A DNA stretch of 64,000 bases from Natrialbaceae archaeon AArc-T1-2 (GTDB taxonomy: Archaea; Halobacteriota; Halobacteria; Halobacteriales; Natrialbaceae), in the NCBI RefSeq assembly GCF_030273315.1, contig NZ_CP127174.1, forward strand, positions 372,001-436,000, read 5' to 3'. Below are positions 36,559-45,100 of the stretch, in pieces (positions within the stretch are counted from its first letter, which is position 1; every line of letters begins with the position of its first letter). A program made the translations under genes and the position numbers. The notes beneath the pieces were generated by a model. That model was given only the letters and a program-made list of their open reading frames with translations, did no database searches and had not been told where the DNA came from.

Positions 36559-37563
36559 TTATAAATCTTCGATGAAATCGCGTCGCTGTTCCATCTTCTC
36601 ACGGTCCGTCCGTCGGTCGTAGTGGCGCTCGAGGACTTCCGAGGAAACGTCACACCGGTCGCTGACGATCTCCTCGGGGATGTCCTCGCGAAGCTGGTAC
36701 GTGATCGCGCCACGTCGAATCGTATGCGGCGACATGCTGCTCGGACACTTCGAGTAGTATCCGTAGTCGCGAGCTTCGCAGCTGACTGGCTTGCGCCCGT
36801 GTGGACACTCCTCGAGCAAGCAGGGCTGGGTGATCCGGTAGACTTCCATCCTGATGGGATCGGACCCCAGCCGGCCTTTCTCGCTCGTGATGAGCGGCTC
36901 ACGGCCGTATTCATCGGTGACGTTGTTCCGGTGGAACCGGATGAACTCGTCGAGGACGTCACAGTAGTAGTCATCGAGCGCGAGCGGTCGCTCGGCCGGC
37001 TCCTGGTTCTTCAACGGTGTACCGGTATCAGGGCGATGCCGGAGCCAGATACACTGTTTGTCGGGTTCGTAGTCCTCGAGATCGATCGCCCGAAGGCTTC
37101 CCAGCCGGATGCCGGTGTGCCAGAGGACCGCGATGATGACGTGCTCGCGGCTCGCACGCTTGTACCGCTCGAGGTAGCCGATGATCTTCCGCGCACGCTC
37201 CGCGTCGAGCATCTCGTCGCGAGCCTCTTCACCGCGATCGACCTCCGGGAGTTTTACCCGCTCACGCATACCCGGCTCGACGGCGTCGATCGATGCACAG
37301 AACTCGAGGAACACGCGCAGTGTGGCGAGCTGTCCGCGAAGCGTGACGACGTTCACGTCCTGCTGTCGCCACACGCGATAACGGTGGAGATCCCGCCCGG
37401 TGAGGTCGTTGAGGTTGTCGATCCCGACCTCGTTGCACCACTCGACAAAGGCGTCGAGCCGGTACTTGTGGTTCTGGAGCGTCTTCTCACTCACCTCGAG
37501 TTCGCGGTGGGCGACGTAGAGTTCGACCGCCTCGCGTGGCGAGATGGGCTCGAGGTCGCTCAT
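36559..37563 (-). CDS. Tyrosine-recombinase integrase of the element
   Basis: A 334-residue site-specific recombinase. An N-terminal SAM-like core-binding domain (~10-105) is followed by the catalytic domain. Active-site residues are visible: Arg in HTGIRLGSLRAID (~150), His-x-x-Arg in HTIRRGAITY (~282), and the nucleophile Tyr in VLERHYDRRTD (~315). A small Cys/His insert (CPHGRKPVSCEA) is present. It points toward the tRNA gene, the classical layout for an element integrated at a tRNA 3' end. Its start lies 281 bases before the divergent small wHTH/zinc operon's last gene. Confidence 0.92.
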   Translation of the reverse strand: MSDLEPISPREAVELYVAHRELEVSEKTLQNHKYRLDAFVEWCNEVGIDNLNDLTGRDLHRYRVWRQQDVNVVTLRGQLATLRVFLEFCASIDAVEPGMRERVKLPEVDRGEEARDEMLDAERARKIIGYLERYKRASREHVIIAVLWHTGIRLGSLRAIDLEDYEPDKQCIWLRHRPDTGTPLKNQEPAERPLALDDYYCDVLDEFIRFHRNNVTDEYGREPLITSEKGRLGSDPIRMEVYRITQPCLLEECPHGRKPVSCEARDYGYYSKCPSSMSPHTIRRGAITYQLREDIPEEIVSDRCDVSSEVLERHYDRRTDREKMEQRRDFIEDL

Positions 37564-37662
37564 TGGTCACCTTGCTCGAGTTCACTTTTCGCGTCTACTG
37601 AACGATTCTCACCTACTGACCACCCTACATGTTTTTTATGCTGTGGGTCTTTGCCTGTGGAT

Positions 37663-37821
37663 ATGTCCCCGATAGAATTCGCTCTTGCGCTAATAGTGTA
37701 CCTGCTGACCCTATCCGTAGTCGTTGTTGCTGGTTTGCTGTACGGGCGCTCCAACCTTGCCCCCAAAATACACAAGAGAGTTCGAGCGTTCTTGCCAGGA
37801 CGTTCGACTAGGCGGCGTTGA
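37663..37821 (+). CDS. Small single-span membrane protein
   Basis: A possible 52-residue protein starting MSPIEFALALIVYLLTLSVV, with one strong membrane helix and a basic tail ending PGRSTRRR. It is divergent from the integrase and faces the stop of the coiled-coil gene. A TTTTTTATG stretch about 25-30 bases before the ATG could be its TATA box. Codon use is less GC-biased than in the neighbours. A real gene is plausible because of the helix-plus-basic-tail design, but its size leaves room for doubt. Confidence 0.5.
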   Translation: MSPIEFALALIVYLLTLSVVVVAGLLYGRSNLAPKIHKRVRAFLPGRSTRRR

Positions 37822-37843
37822 ATCTCTCCTGTACGGCGTTCGC

Positions 37844-38092
37844 TCATGCGTCCACCTCCCCGAGTTCGGACTGGTCGTCGGCGAGCCGACGCCGGCCGCG
37901 GGAGTTCTCGGGCTGGATGTCCCGAACCTCCTCGGCCCAGTCCTCGAGCTGGCGACGGACGCGCTCGAGTTTGTGCTCGAGTTCGTCGACGGACGCGGCA
38001 CTCACCTCGGCTTTGATCTTGTCGCGGTCGTCGGTCGACGTCCCGCGGGTGAGCTCGGTCGTGATCGAGATCTCGTCGCTGTCGTCGCTCAT
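37844..38092 (-). CDS. Small acidic coiled-coil protein
   Basis: An 82-residue hydrophilic protein. Residues ~25-62 (DELEHKLERVRRQLEDW) predict a coiled coil, with acidic tails on both sides. No family is recognised. It is the last gene of the minus-strand operon that begins at 39,825 and lies two bases after the zinc-ribbon gene. Such proteins are common in the early regions of haloviruses. Confidence 0.6.
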   Translation of the reverse strand: MSDDSDEISITTELTRGTSTDDRDKIKAEVSAASVDELEHKLERVRRQLEDWAEEVRDIQPENSRGRRRLADDQSELGEVDA

Positions 38093-38094
38093 AC

Positions 38095-38295
38095 CTACAC
38101 CCTCCTAGTCGCGTAGTTCTGGAGCGACCGGAAGACGCCGCCCTGACGGACTTCGCTACCGTCGTCGTAGGCGATGTGACCGCCAGCGTGGCACTCGGTA
38201 CAGCGGTAGCAGATGGCGTTCGTGGTGCCCCAGGTCGTCCGACACGCGGTGCCACCACAGGTTTTGCAGGTGACGGTCTCAGGCGCGTCGATCAT
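38095..38295 (-). CDS. Small zinc-ribbon protein
   Basis: A 66-residue protein with two Cys pairs, CKTCGG (~10) and CYRCTEC (~29), forming a likely zinc ribbon. Its ATG overlaps the stop of the upstream gene (ATGA at 38,292-38,295), which fixes the start, although the frame is open further upstream. Probably nucleic-acid binding. Part of the overlapping-gene operon of the element. Confidence 0.7.
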   Translation of the reverse strand: MIDAPETVTCKTCGGTACRTTWGTTNAICYRCTECHAGGHIAYDDGSEVRQGGVFRSLQNYATRRV

Positions 38296-39059
38296 GCCGA
38301 TCCCTCCAGGTCCTCGAGGAGGTTCGCGAGGTCGTCCGCGACGTCCTTGCGCTGGGCGTGCTTGGCGTTGATGTACGCCAGGTCGACGCCCCTGCCCCAC
38401 AGTTCCGACGTCCGGAGGTCTCGAGCGAAGTCCGTCACGACGTGGTCGACGTCGCGGTGACCCTCGCCGGCGAGCCGGAGCCGGTCGGCGATCGTCTTCG
38501 GGAGGTCGCTGTCTCGAGGGTCGTCCCCGTCGTAGTCGATCATGGTCTCCGCGAGGCCGACGTAGGCCTCGACGCGACCGTCGACGACGACGTCCCAGCT
38601 GTCGATGTGGTCCTCGGTGAGTTCGTAGGTCGTCAGCTCGTCGTCGCTGTCAAGCAGCGTCTCGACCGCGGCGGCCTTCCAGCGGCGCTTGTTGCGGAGC
38701 TTCCAGAAGTCGGCGAACTCGGACAGCGTCTCGAGGTGGCGCTGGATCGTGACGTCGGCGCGGACCTTCTCGATCGTGTCGTCGCCCCGTTCGGTGACGC
38801 GAGTCACCGGGCCGGAAGCATCGACGAGGAACGAGTGCGGGAGCTCGAGCGTGCCGGGATCGTCGGCCGTCTCGAGTTCGTCGGCGAGCGTGTTCGCGTC
38901 CGACGTGACGACGCCGCCGTCGGGGATCGGCTCTTTCGACTCGTACTGTCGCTCGAGTGCGTTCGCACACACCCGACAGACGTAGCCGTCGGGCGTGATG
39001 ACCTCCTGCCAGCCGTCACAGCCGGGCGTGTCACAGCGGTAGGGGCTGTGGTCGTTCAT
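38292..39059 (-). CDS. Zinc-finger protein of the provirus early operon
   Basis: A 255-residue protein. The N-terminus has a treble-clef-like zinc site (YRCDTPGCDGW, then CRVCANALE, residues ~8-35). The rest is acidic and mainly helical (FADFWKLRNKRRWKAAAVET, WGRGVDLAYINAKHAQRKDV). I do not recognise the family. It overlaps both neighbours by four bases, so translation is coupled through the operon. A role in viral replication or host takeover is possible from position only. Confidence 0.6.
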   Translation of the reverse strand: MNDHSPYRCDTPGCDGWQEVITPDGYVCRVCANALERQYESKEPIPDGGVVTSDANTLADELETADDPGTLELPHSFLVDASGPVTRVTERGDDTIEKVRADVTIQRHLETLSEFADFWKLRNKRRWKAAAVETLLDSDDELTTYELTEDHIDSWDVVVDGRVEAYVGLAETMIDYDGDDPRDSDLPKTIADRLRLAGEGHRDVDHVVTDFARDLRTSELWGRGVDLAYINAKHAQRKDVADDLANLLEDLEGSA

Positions 39060-39403
39060 TGGTCACCTCCGTCGGTCGAGGTCACCTCGAGCCCACACGC
39101 CTCGGCCCGGCGGTGAACGCTCTCCTCGAGCAACTCCCTTGCGTCGGACGTGAGTGTGTAGCTGTTCGTCCGGCCGTCGAGCTCGCTACGCTCGAGGAGC
39201 CCGTCGGCGATGAGTGCGTCGAGGTTCTGGTACAGCCGCGGCGGGTTCACGTCGCTGTAGTGCTCCTCGAGTCGGTTCTGGATCGCGAGCCCGTAGGATT
39301 CCTCGCTGCTCGACTCGAGGTGAGCGATGGCCTCGAGCACGTCGCGCTGGAAGCTCGAGAGATCGCTCCAGGAAGTCGAGCGCTCCGTTTCGGCGACCGT
39401 CAT
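39056..39403 (-). CDS. PadR-like winged-helix regulator
   Basis: A 115-residue protein with the PadR pattern: FQRDVLEAIAHLESS, YGLAIQNRLEEHYSDVNPPRLYQ as helix-turn-helix, and LDALIADGLLERSELDGR as wing, followed by a short helix. It probably binds DNA as a dimer and controls early genes of the element. It overlaps the genes on each side by four bases (ATGA). Confidence 0.85.
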   Translation of the reverse strand: MTVAETERSTSWSDLSSFQRDVLEAIAHLESSSEESYGLAIQNRLEEHYSDVNPPRLYQNLDALIADGLLERSELDGRTNSYTLTSDARELLEESVHRRAEACGLEVTSTDGGDQ

Positions 39404-39825
39404 TTCGACTCACCCCGATCGCGGGTGACCGCGTGGTCGTCGATCGCGGTGTTGATCGCCGTCGCCGAGCGCATCCCCTCGCCGTGGATCAGGTCCAGCG
39501 TGTTGATGACCTCGGTGAGAACGGCGTTCTGGTACTGCAGTTCCTTGGCGACTTGCTCGAGCGCATCGGCCTGGCGTTCGTCAGGGGACGGTTCGTCCTC
39601 TTGGTCGCCAGCCACTTCACGGAGTCGTCGGGGATTGTTCGAGACGCCGTCGGGAACGCCGCCGTCGCTTCGAGTCCGCGCACAGATTCGACACGCGGGC
39701 TCGTCGCGACGGGCGTCGTAGCCGTCCGCTCGAGCGCCACAGGCGCAGCGAGCGTCAGTGTTATTCCGCGGCGATGCCTCTTGTCGCGTGTGGGGAAGTG
39801 ACCCCACAGAGGTTCCGTTGATCAT
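39400..39825 (-). CDS. Zinc-binding protein heading the early operon
   Basis: A 141-residue protein. A likely zinc site is formed by CACGARADGYDARRDEPACR, whose partner CRIC follows, around residues 28-50. The C-terminal part has a helical segment (ALEQVAKELQYQNAVLTEV) like a small coiled coil. ATG 39,825 is preferred over GTG 39,837. It is the first gene of the minus-strand overlapping operon 39,825-37,844. Two strong inverted repeats lie at and just before its start. Confidence 0.6.
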   Translation of the reverse strand: MINGTSVGSLPHTRQEASPRNNTDARCACGARADGYDARRDEPACRICARTRSDGGVPDGVSNNPRRLREVAGDQEDEPSPDERQADALEQVAKELQYQNAVLTEVINTLDLIHGEGMRSATAINTAIDDHAVTRDRGESK

Positions 39826-39829
39826 ATTC

Positions 39830-39872
39830 GGCTCCACGGAGCCACCTTCTGGGCGGCGTTCCAGCGCCGCCC
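39830..39872. promoter_or_regulatory. Two hairpins before the early operon
   Basis: GGCTCC-AC-GGAGCC (39,830-39,843) and GGGCGGCG-TTCCAG-CGCCGCCC (39,851-39,872) lie just upstream of the operon start at 39,825. They could be operators or leader-RNA structures. The remaining spacer to 40,036 is AT-rich and holds divergent promoters. Confidence 0.55.
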
Positions 39873-40036
39873 GGTCTCACGTACCAACAAGAGTCATCTT
39901 CAGCCGAGTTGGTAGCTCCTCACCACCACAATTAGTGGACTATTGCATAAATGCATCGGTTAGGCAGTAGTAGCTGGATCTGTTTTTATCAGTAGATTCC
40001 GCACCATTAGGTCCGTATATCCCTTTATGGGAAGTA

Positions 40037-40348
40037 ATGAGGCAATCCGGGACATGGATGACAATCTGGGATGACCGAATTCTCGAGATCATTCGGGATG
40101 AGGACGCCGGTCGAGTCGGTGATCTGACCGAGCGGGAAGCCGTCCGCATTTCGCAGTCTTCTGTCTCTCGCCGTTGCAAGAAGCTGGCAGAACACGGGCT
40201 GCTCCGACCGCTTGGCAACGGTGTCTATACGATTACCGAGAAGGGCGAGGCATATCTCGAGGAAGAGTACGACGCTGAAAACGAGGTCTATATCAACCGC
40301 AACGACTCGAGAGACGGCCCCACCGCAAGCGAGACCTCAGAAACGTGA
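40037..40348 (+). CDS. PhiH1-repressor-like winged-helix protein
   Basis: A 103-residue protein opening MRQSGTWMTIWDDRILEIIR, the start typical of haloarchaeal regulators named after the halophage phiH1 repressor. The helix-turn-helix is at REAVRISQSSVSRRCKKLAE, and the wing is at NGVYTITEKGEAYLEEE. It probably represses lytic or early genes. It is divergent from the early operon, a lysogeny-switch-like layout. The next wHTH gene overlaps it by four bases. Confidence 0.85.
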   Translation: MRQSGTWMTIWDDRILEIIRDEDAGRVGDLTEREAVRISQSSVSRRCKKLAEHGLLRPLGNGVYTITEKGEAYLEEEYDAENEVYINRNDSRDGPTASETSET

Positions 40349-40635
40349 CGGACCGAAAGCCAGCCCGGTGGATGTGCACGCTCGACGAGCGCATCCTCGA
40401 ACACCTCGAAGAGGAGTCGTGGTCGACGCCGCGCTACATGGAGCAGGCTATTGAACTGTATGCCTCGCGCGCTCGGATCCAGGAGCGGTGCCAGATGCTT
40501 ACCCAAGTCGGACTCGTCACACCTGCCTTCGGTGACTACCACATGTATGAGATCACGTCGAAAGGTCAGGAGTACCTCGAGGGTGAGCTGGACGTCGAGG
40601 ATCTCCCTCGACCTACGATTCATCGTCTTCTCTAG
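40345..40635 (+). CDS. Second PhiH1-repressor-like winged-helix protein
   Basis: A 96-residue protein starting at GTG 40,345, which overlaps the TGA of the previous gene. It repeats the same design: WMCTLDERILEHLEEE, then SRARIQERCQMLTQVGL and a wing YHMYEITSKGQEYLEGE. The two tandem wHTH genes may form heterodimers or act in opposition. Co-translation is implied by the GTGA overlap. Confidence 0.8.
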   Translation: MTDRKPARWMCTLDERILEHLEEESWSTPRYMEQAIELYASRARIQERCQMLTQVGLVTPAFGDYHMYEITSKGQEYLEGELDVEDLPRPTIHRLL

Positions 40636-40718
40636 CTCGCATATGTGACTTGAAAAAGTAGTCTACAGTTACCAAAACCAATAAGTCTCCTGGATTAACA
40701 TTCTTGAAACTGTTAGAC

Positions 40719-41444
40719 ATGGATCTTAAACGTCGCTCGATGTTGGCCGCGATCGGGTCAGCCGGAGTCTTATCTGGATGTCTTGCAACAGATGACGACG
40801 AACAGGACGATTCTGAGCCGGGTGGGTCAGGCCAAACGGACGAACCTGCACAATCAGCCGACGATGTTCTCGATCTTGGACCCGACCAAGACGGATCGGA
40901 GAACGAGCAGACTGCCCAAGACCTACTCTCAGACGAGGTCGATCCAAGTGTAGTTGAGGTCTATGCGACAAGGCCGAGATTGATCAGTATGGATGAAGAC
41001 ATGGGAACAATAAACGAATACACAGTTACGGTTCAAAACACCGGAACCAGTGGTGAAGTTGGGATCGAATTCCTGTGGGTCGAAGATATGGATGGCCCGA
41101 TAGATGGCGTCGATGGGTTCGGAAACACACAGAAATCGAACGAGCGGATACTGTACTTCGACGCGAACGAACGACGGGACGTATCGTTCGTGGGTACGCC
41201 TCCAAGGGGATACGAGGGCTACGCGTTCGATCTATTCACAGCGACATTTGAGGGCGAGGTTCGGAACAGGGGTGGCCCCGGTGAAGTTGAAGTAAGACTC
41301 AAAGATCCAAATCTGATAGACGCTATTGTCGAGAGAAGAACTATTATTCTTGACGAAGGCGAGACGGAGCGAGTCGAGTTCACTGTTGAAAATCCTCTAT
41401 CGGGTGATGAGTTCGAGATCGAAGCGGTTCCTGCGACGACGTAA
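40719..41444 (+). CDS. Tat lipoprotein of unknown function
   Basis: A 241-residue exported protein beginning MDLKRRSMLAAIGSAGVLSG with the lipobox Cys next (GCLA). It has a long Asp/Glu/Gln-rich linker (~25-75) and a beta-sandwich domain (TVTVQNTGTSGEVGIEFLWV, ERVEFTVENPLSGDEFEIE) similar to FxLYD/CARDB-type folds. ATG 40,719 is chosen because it gives the signal peptide. It is an anchored surface protein inside the element; a role in superinfection exclusion or lysogenic conversion is only a suggestion. Confidence 0.75.
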   Translation: MDLKRRSMLAAIGSAGVLSGCLATDDDEQDDSEPGGSGQTDEPAQSADDVLDLGPDQDGSENEQTAQDLLSDEVDPSVVEVYATRPRLISMDEDMGTINEYTVTVQNTGTSGEVGIEFLWVEDMDGPIDGVDGFGNTQKSNERILYFDANERRDVSFVGTPPRGYEGYAFDLFTATFEGEVRNRGGPGEVEVRLKDPNLIDAIVERRTIILDEGETERVEFTVENPLSGDEFEIEAVPATT

Positions 41445-41459
41445 CCCCTTCTTCCGGCC

Positions 41460-42047
41460 TCAAAGCCAATTCACTTTGTTCCGTTCCCGTTGTTGAGCTT
41501 CTGGACTGTAGCTTCCCCGATAGTGCTCGAGGAACGTCTCGAGGTCGTTCCATCCGCCCCAGTCACACACCAGGAGTGGATCGACGTCAGCCGACGCGAG
41601 CGCAGTCGCCCACGTCCGACGGAGATCGTGGAACCCGAGGTGTGTCCACCCAGCGTCTCCGGTCTCCTCGTGCAGCTGGTCAGCTGCCGATCGGACCCAC
41701 CGTCGGAGTGAGCGCGTACTCGAGACCTCGACGAGTGATCTACTGGCGGGCGCGTCTCGATAGTCGTCGATCGTACGGATGGTCGTTGCGAGATCTTGCG
41801 GCACCGGCGTCTCGCGGAACTTGTCACCTTTCCCGTGCCACACTCGGAGCATACTTCCCGCGTCGGTGTCGACGACGTCCTCGGGAGCGACGTCGAGGAC
41901 CTCGTGCGAACGGAGTCCACAGCGAGCGCCGAGGGCGAACGCGATCCGTTGCTGGGTCCCGTCGGCAGCCTCGAGAAGTGCCGACACTTCATCTTGACTG
42001 AGCCACACTTTCATATCGTCGCGCTTCTCGTGCTGTTGTAGATTCAT
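41460..42047 (-). CDS. Second tyrosine recombinase (catalytic domain only)
   Basis: A 195-residue integrase without the N-terminal core-binding domain. Catalytic residues are present: Arg in ALGARCGLRSHEVLDV (~45), Lys in HGKGDKFRETPVP, His-x-x-Arg in HDLRRTWATAL (~140), and Tyr in FLEHYRGSYS (~175). Single-domain integrases are known in haloarchaeal elements, so this may be functional. Its position next to the nuclease-methyltransferase gene suggests that the middle cargo had its own mobility. Confidence 0.85.
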   Translation of the reverse strand: MNLQQHEKRDDMKVWLSQDEVSALLEAADGTQQRIAFALGARCGLRSHEVLDVAPEDVVDTDAGSMLRVWHGKGDKFRETPVPQDLATTIRTIDDYRDAPASRSLVEVSSTRSLRRWVRSAADQLHEETGDAGWTHLGFHDLRRTWATALASADVDPLLVCDWGGWNDLETFLEHYRGSYSPEAQQRERNKVNWL

Positions 42048-42181
42048 GGTGTCCGGCTTGCCTGCATGTCGGACAAAAACGGCCAGGAATCTAGTTTTTT
42101 CGGTGCTGCTCGAGGGTGGAATAGGGCTGATTCCGTCCGACTTTGGAGGAGTTCTCGGACAGCCGATTCACACGCAGTGTA
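42048..42181. other. Spacer between integrase 2 and the methyltransferase gene
   Basis: About 130 bases with no gene or repeat that I can see. Both flanking genes read leftward, so it should hold the promoter of the integrase. Confidence 0.35.
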
Positions 42182-45100
42182 TTATTTGCTCGTCAGTTCG
42201 TCGTACTTTTCGAGCACGAGATCGAGATATTCGTCAGTCATTCGGCGAGGGTTCTGTACAGTGTGGAAGTCATCTAAGGCGAACGCGGTCTGCTCTCGGT
42301 CGAGTCCATAGGCGTGGAACGCCCCGGCATCGAGTTCGGCCTGGATCTCCTCGCGTTCGTCGGGATCGGTCGCGGCCTCAATCCCAAGCCGATCGCGCAT
42401 CTCGGCGAACTCCTCACCGTAGCAGTTGAGACGAGCCGCTCGAGTCCAGATGTGTTCGAACCACTCGTCGCCTTCTGTGAGGCGGGGAACCTGTGACTCC
42501 TCGAACTTGTACATCACTATGTGGGTGTCTACTTTCGTCCTCATCAGGTAATCGAACGGGATGCTGTTGATCAGACCTAGAGCGGCGAAAAGCGATTCGT
42601 CCGTGAAGACACGTTCGTAGACGGAGTGCAAGGGCAACTCCTGCAAGTCCTCCTTATCGGGATTGATTTCATAGGGACGAAGGGTATGCAACGTATTCGT
42701 ACAGACTGTTCCTGGAGGAATCACCGAAGCGATAATCGTTCGTTCGTCGGATGCTCTCGCAATGTCTCGGAAAACGATACGGTACTCAGTGCAGTCGAGG
42801 AGCACGTCTTGTTCGGACAGTTCTTCGCCGCGATGTTCATCAAGTAGATCGTTCACGAAGCCGATCTGTGAACCGCTGCCGTCGAACGCATCGTAGAGCC
42901 CTCGCTTGAGTTTCCGGAGGTTCTTTTCACGGATTCTGCGTTTGGCGCTCTTTTCAGGATTTGCGTCTTCGTCGACGCTCCAGAACTCGGGCGACTCTAT
43001 GTCGACGAACGACGGATCGTAGCTGAACTGGTAGACGTTACTTCCACCATAGACGGGGTAATCGCCCTCGTCAGAATCCTCGACGAAACGATCGGTATCG
43101 CTGGTTCGGTGCAGTTCAGCATACGGTTCTGCGTACCATTTCCCATCCCGTTTTTCACTGATTGGTGGCTGTGCGAGTATGGTGTTGAGAACGTCCACTT
43201 CCTCCTGCGACTGGAGATAAGGGAAGATGCGCGCTTCCGGTGAGTATTCGCGAAGAACTCGCCTGGGGATGCGTAACGCATTCTCTTCAATATCGTCAAG
43301 AACATCCATTCCCACTTGCTGAAATATGCCTCGCAACTCCTCTGTCTTATATGAGTTTTTGAAAGTAACTATGCCGAAATTATACTGGTTGTGTATTTCG
43401 GGGAATATAATTCCTCTATTCTCGAAAGTCACCAATGACTGGATTGTCGTTTCGTCAAGGATGTGCGTTCGAAGATCCTTCGTCGATGCCCCGTTGAATA
43501 TCGCCCCTGGCAGCACCTGTGCAGCGAACCCTCCCTCTCTGGTGAGCTGGAAAATTCGCTCGAGGAACAGAGCAGACAGGTCGTTCTCCGTTCCCTGTGA
43601 CGTTCCGCCGATGGTCGGTTTCTGCATCGTGTACTCCCCAGACTCGTGGAAGTATTCGGAGACCACCTCGATCTCGTGTTGGTACTGCTCCCAGCCTTCG
43701 GCGATCCCGGGATCCTCGAGTAGTTCTTCCTGTCGGCGTTCCTTCTCCTCGGGGAGATACGACTGGAACTTCTCGTCGTAGCGGACGAAGTAGTCGTCGC
43801 GGGTCGGTCGGAGCCGATCCCACGGTGGGTTACCGACGATGACGTCGAACCCGCCGTCGGCGTACACTTCGGCGAACTCGAGCACCCAGTGAAATGGCGT
43901 ATAGCTGTCGAGGTCATCTTGGGTCACGTCGTCGACGACGTCCTGGAAGTCGTCAAGGATGTCCTCGTCGAGTTCTTCCCGGTACTCCTCGAGCAGCTCG
44001 AGTGCGTTCTGCCGGTGCTGTTCGGCCTTCTCGGGGAAGGCTTTGTACTCCTCGTGAAGCTGGATCTCCTCGATGACGTCCTCATATCGAGAGCGAACGC
44101 TGTCTTCGGTCCAGCGCTCGAAGGTCGCGAGTCCCTCTTCAGTCTCTTCAGGGAAGCCGACGTAGCCGATCAGCGAGTTCCCCTGTCGAACGTTGAAAGT
44201 GATGTTCGGGAGTGCCAGCTCCTCGGTGTCCAACTCCACCAGATCTTCCGCCTCGAGTTCGGCAATGATCGAGAGCCACAGCCGGAGCTTGCCGATCTCG
44301 ACGGCCGGCTCCATGATGTCGACGCCGTAGATGTTGTTCTGGACGGTCGTCTGCTTCAGCCGATGCCGGTGGGGATACTCTTCGGTCTTCTTCCACAGTT
44401 CTTGGCGGATGTTGGTGATTTCCTCGACGACAGAGGTCAGGAAGTGTCCGCTGCCCATACCCGGGTCGACGACATAGAGTTCGTCGACGTCGGTCAGTAG
44501 TCGGGTAATGAGATTCGTTGAGCCCGGAAGGTCGTCGATCAGTTCATAAACGGTTTCATATTGGTCGACTTCGGCTTTCGGCCACTCTCGTTCCTCGACG
44601 AGTGTCTCTTGGAACTGTTCTTTGAGAGCAGGCCGAACTGTCTGTTCGGCACTGAAACGCGTGATTTCTTTTGGCGTGTAGTATGCACCCAGATCGGCGT
44701 TCTGGTCACCGGGGTCGGTAGTCAGATAGTTGATCGTCTTCTCGAACACGGATCCCAACACGCTAGGGTCGATGTCGGTCGGACCACCGTCAGCAGAGAA
44801 CTGGTACCGCTCGAGTAACTCGATGATGGACTCCAGGACGCTGTCCCGAACGTCGAAGTCCTGCTCGTCGATGTCGTTGTCGGTGCCTAACTCCGGACGG
44901 AACAGGCCACCGTTCAGGTAGGGAATATCGTCGTAGAGTTCAGTGTTTTCGACCTGTGATGGCCGGTCGTTCGGCTTCTTATTGAGAACCTCGTAGAACA
45001 GCGGATCGAAATACGTCTTGTACAGCGACTGGGGCTGAATGCTTGGATCGTATGTCTCGACGAGTCTGCTCAGAAGATTGGGGTCGACGATACCTTTGTC

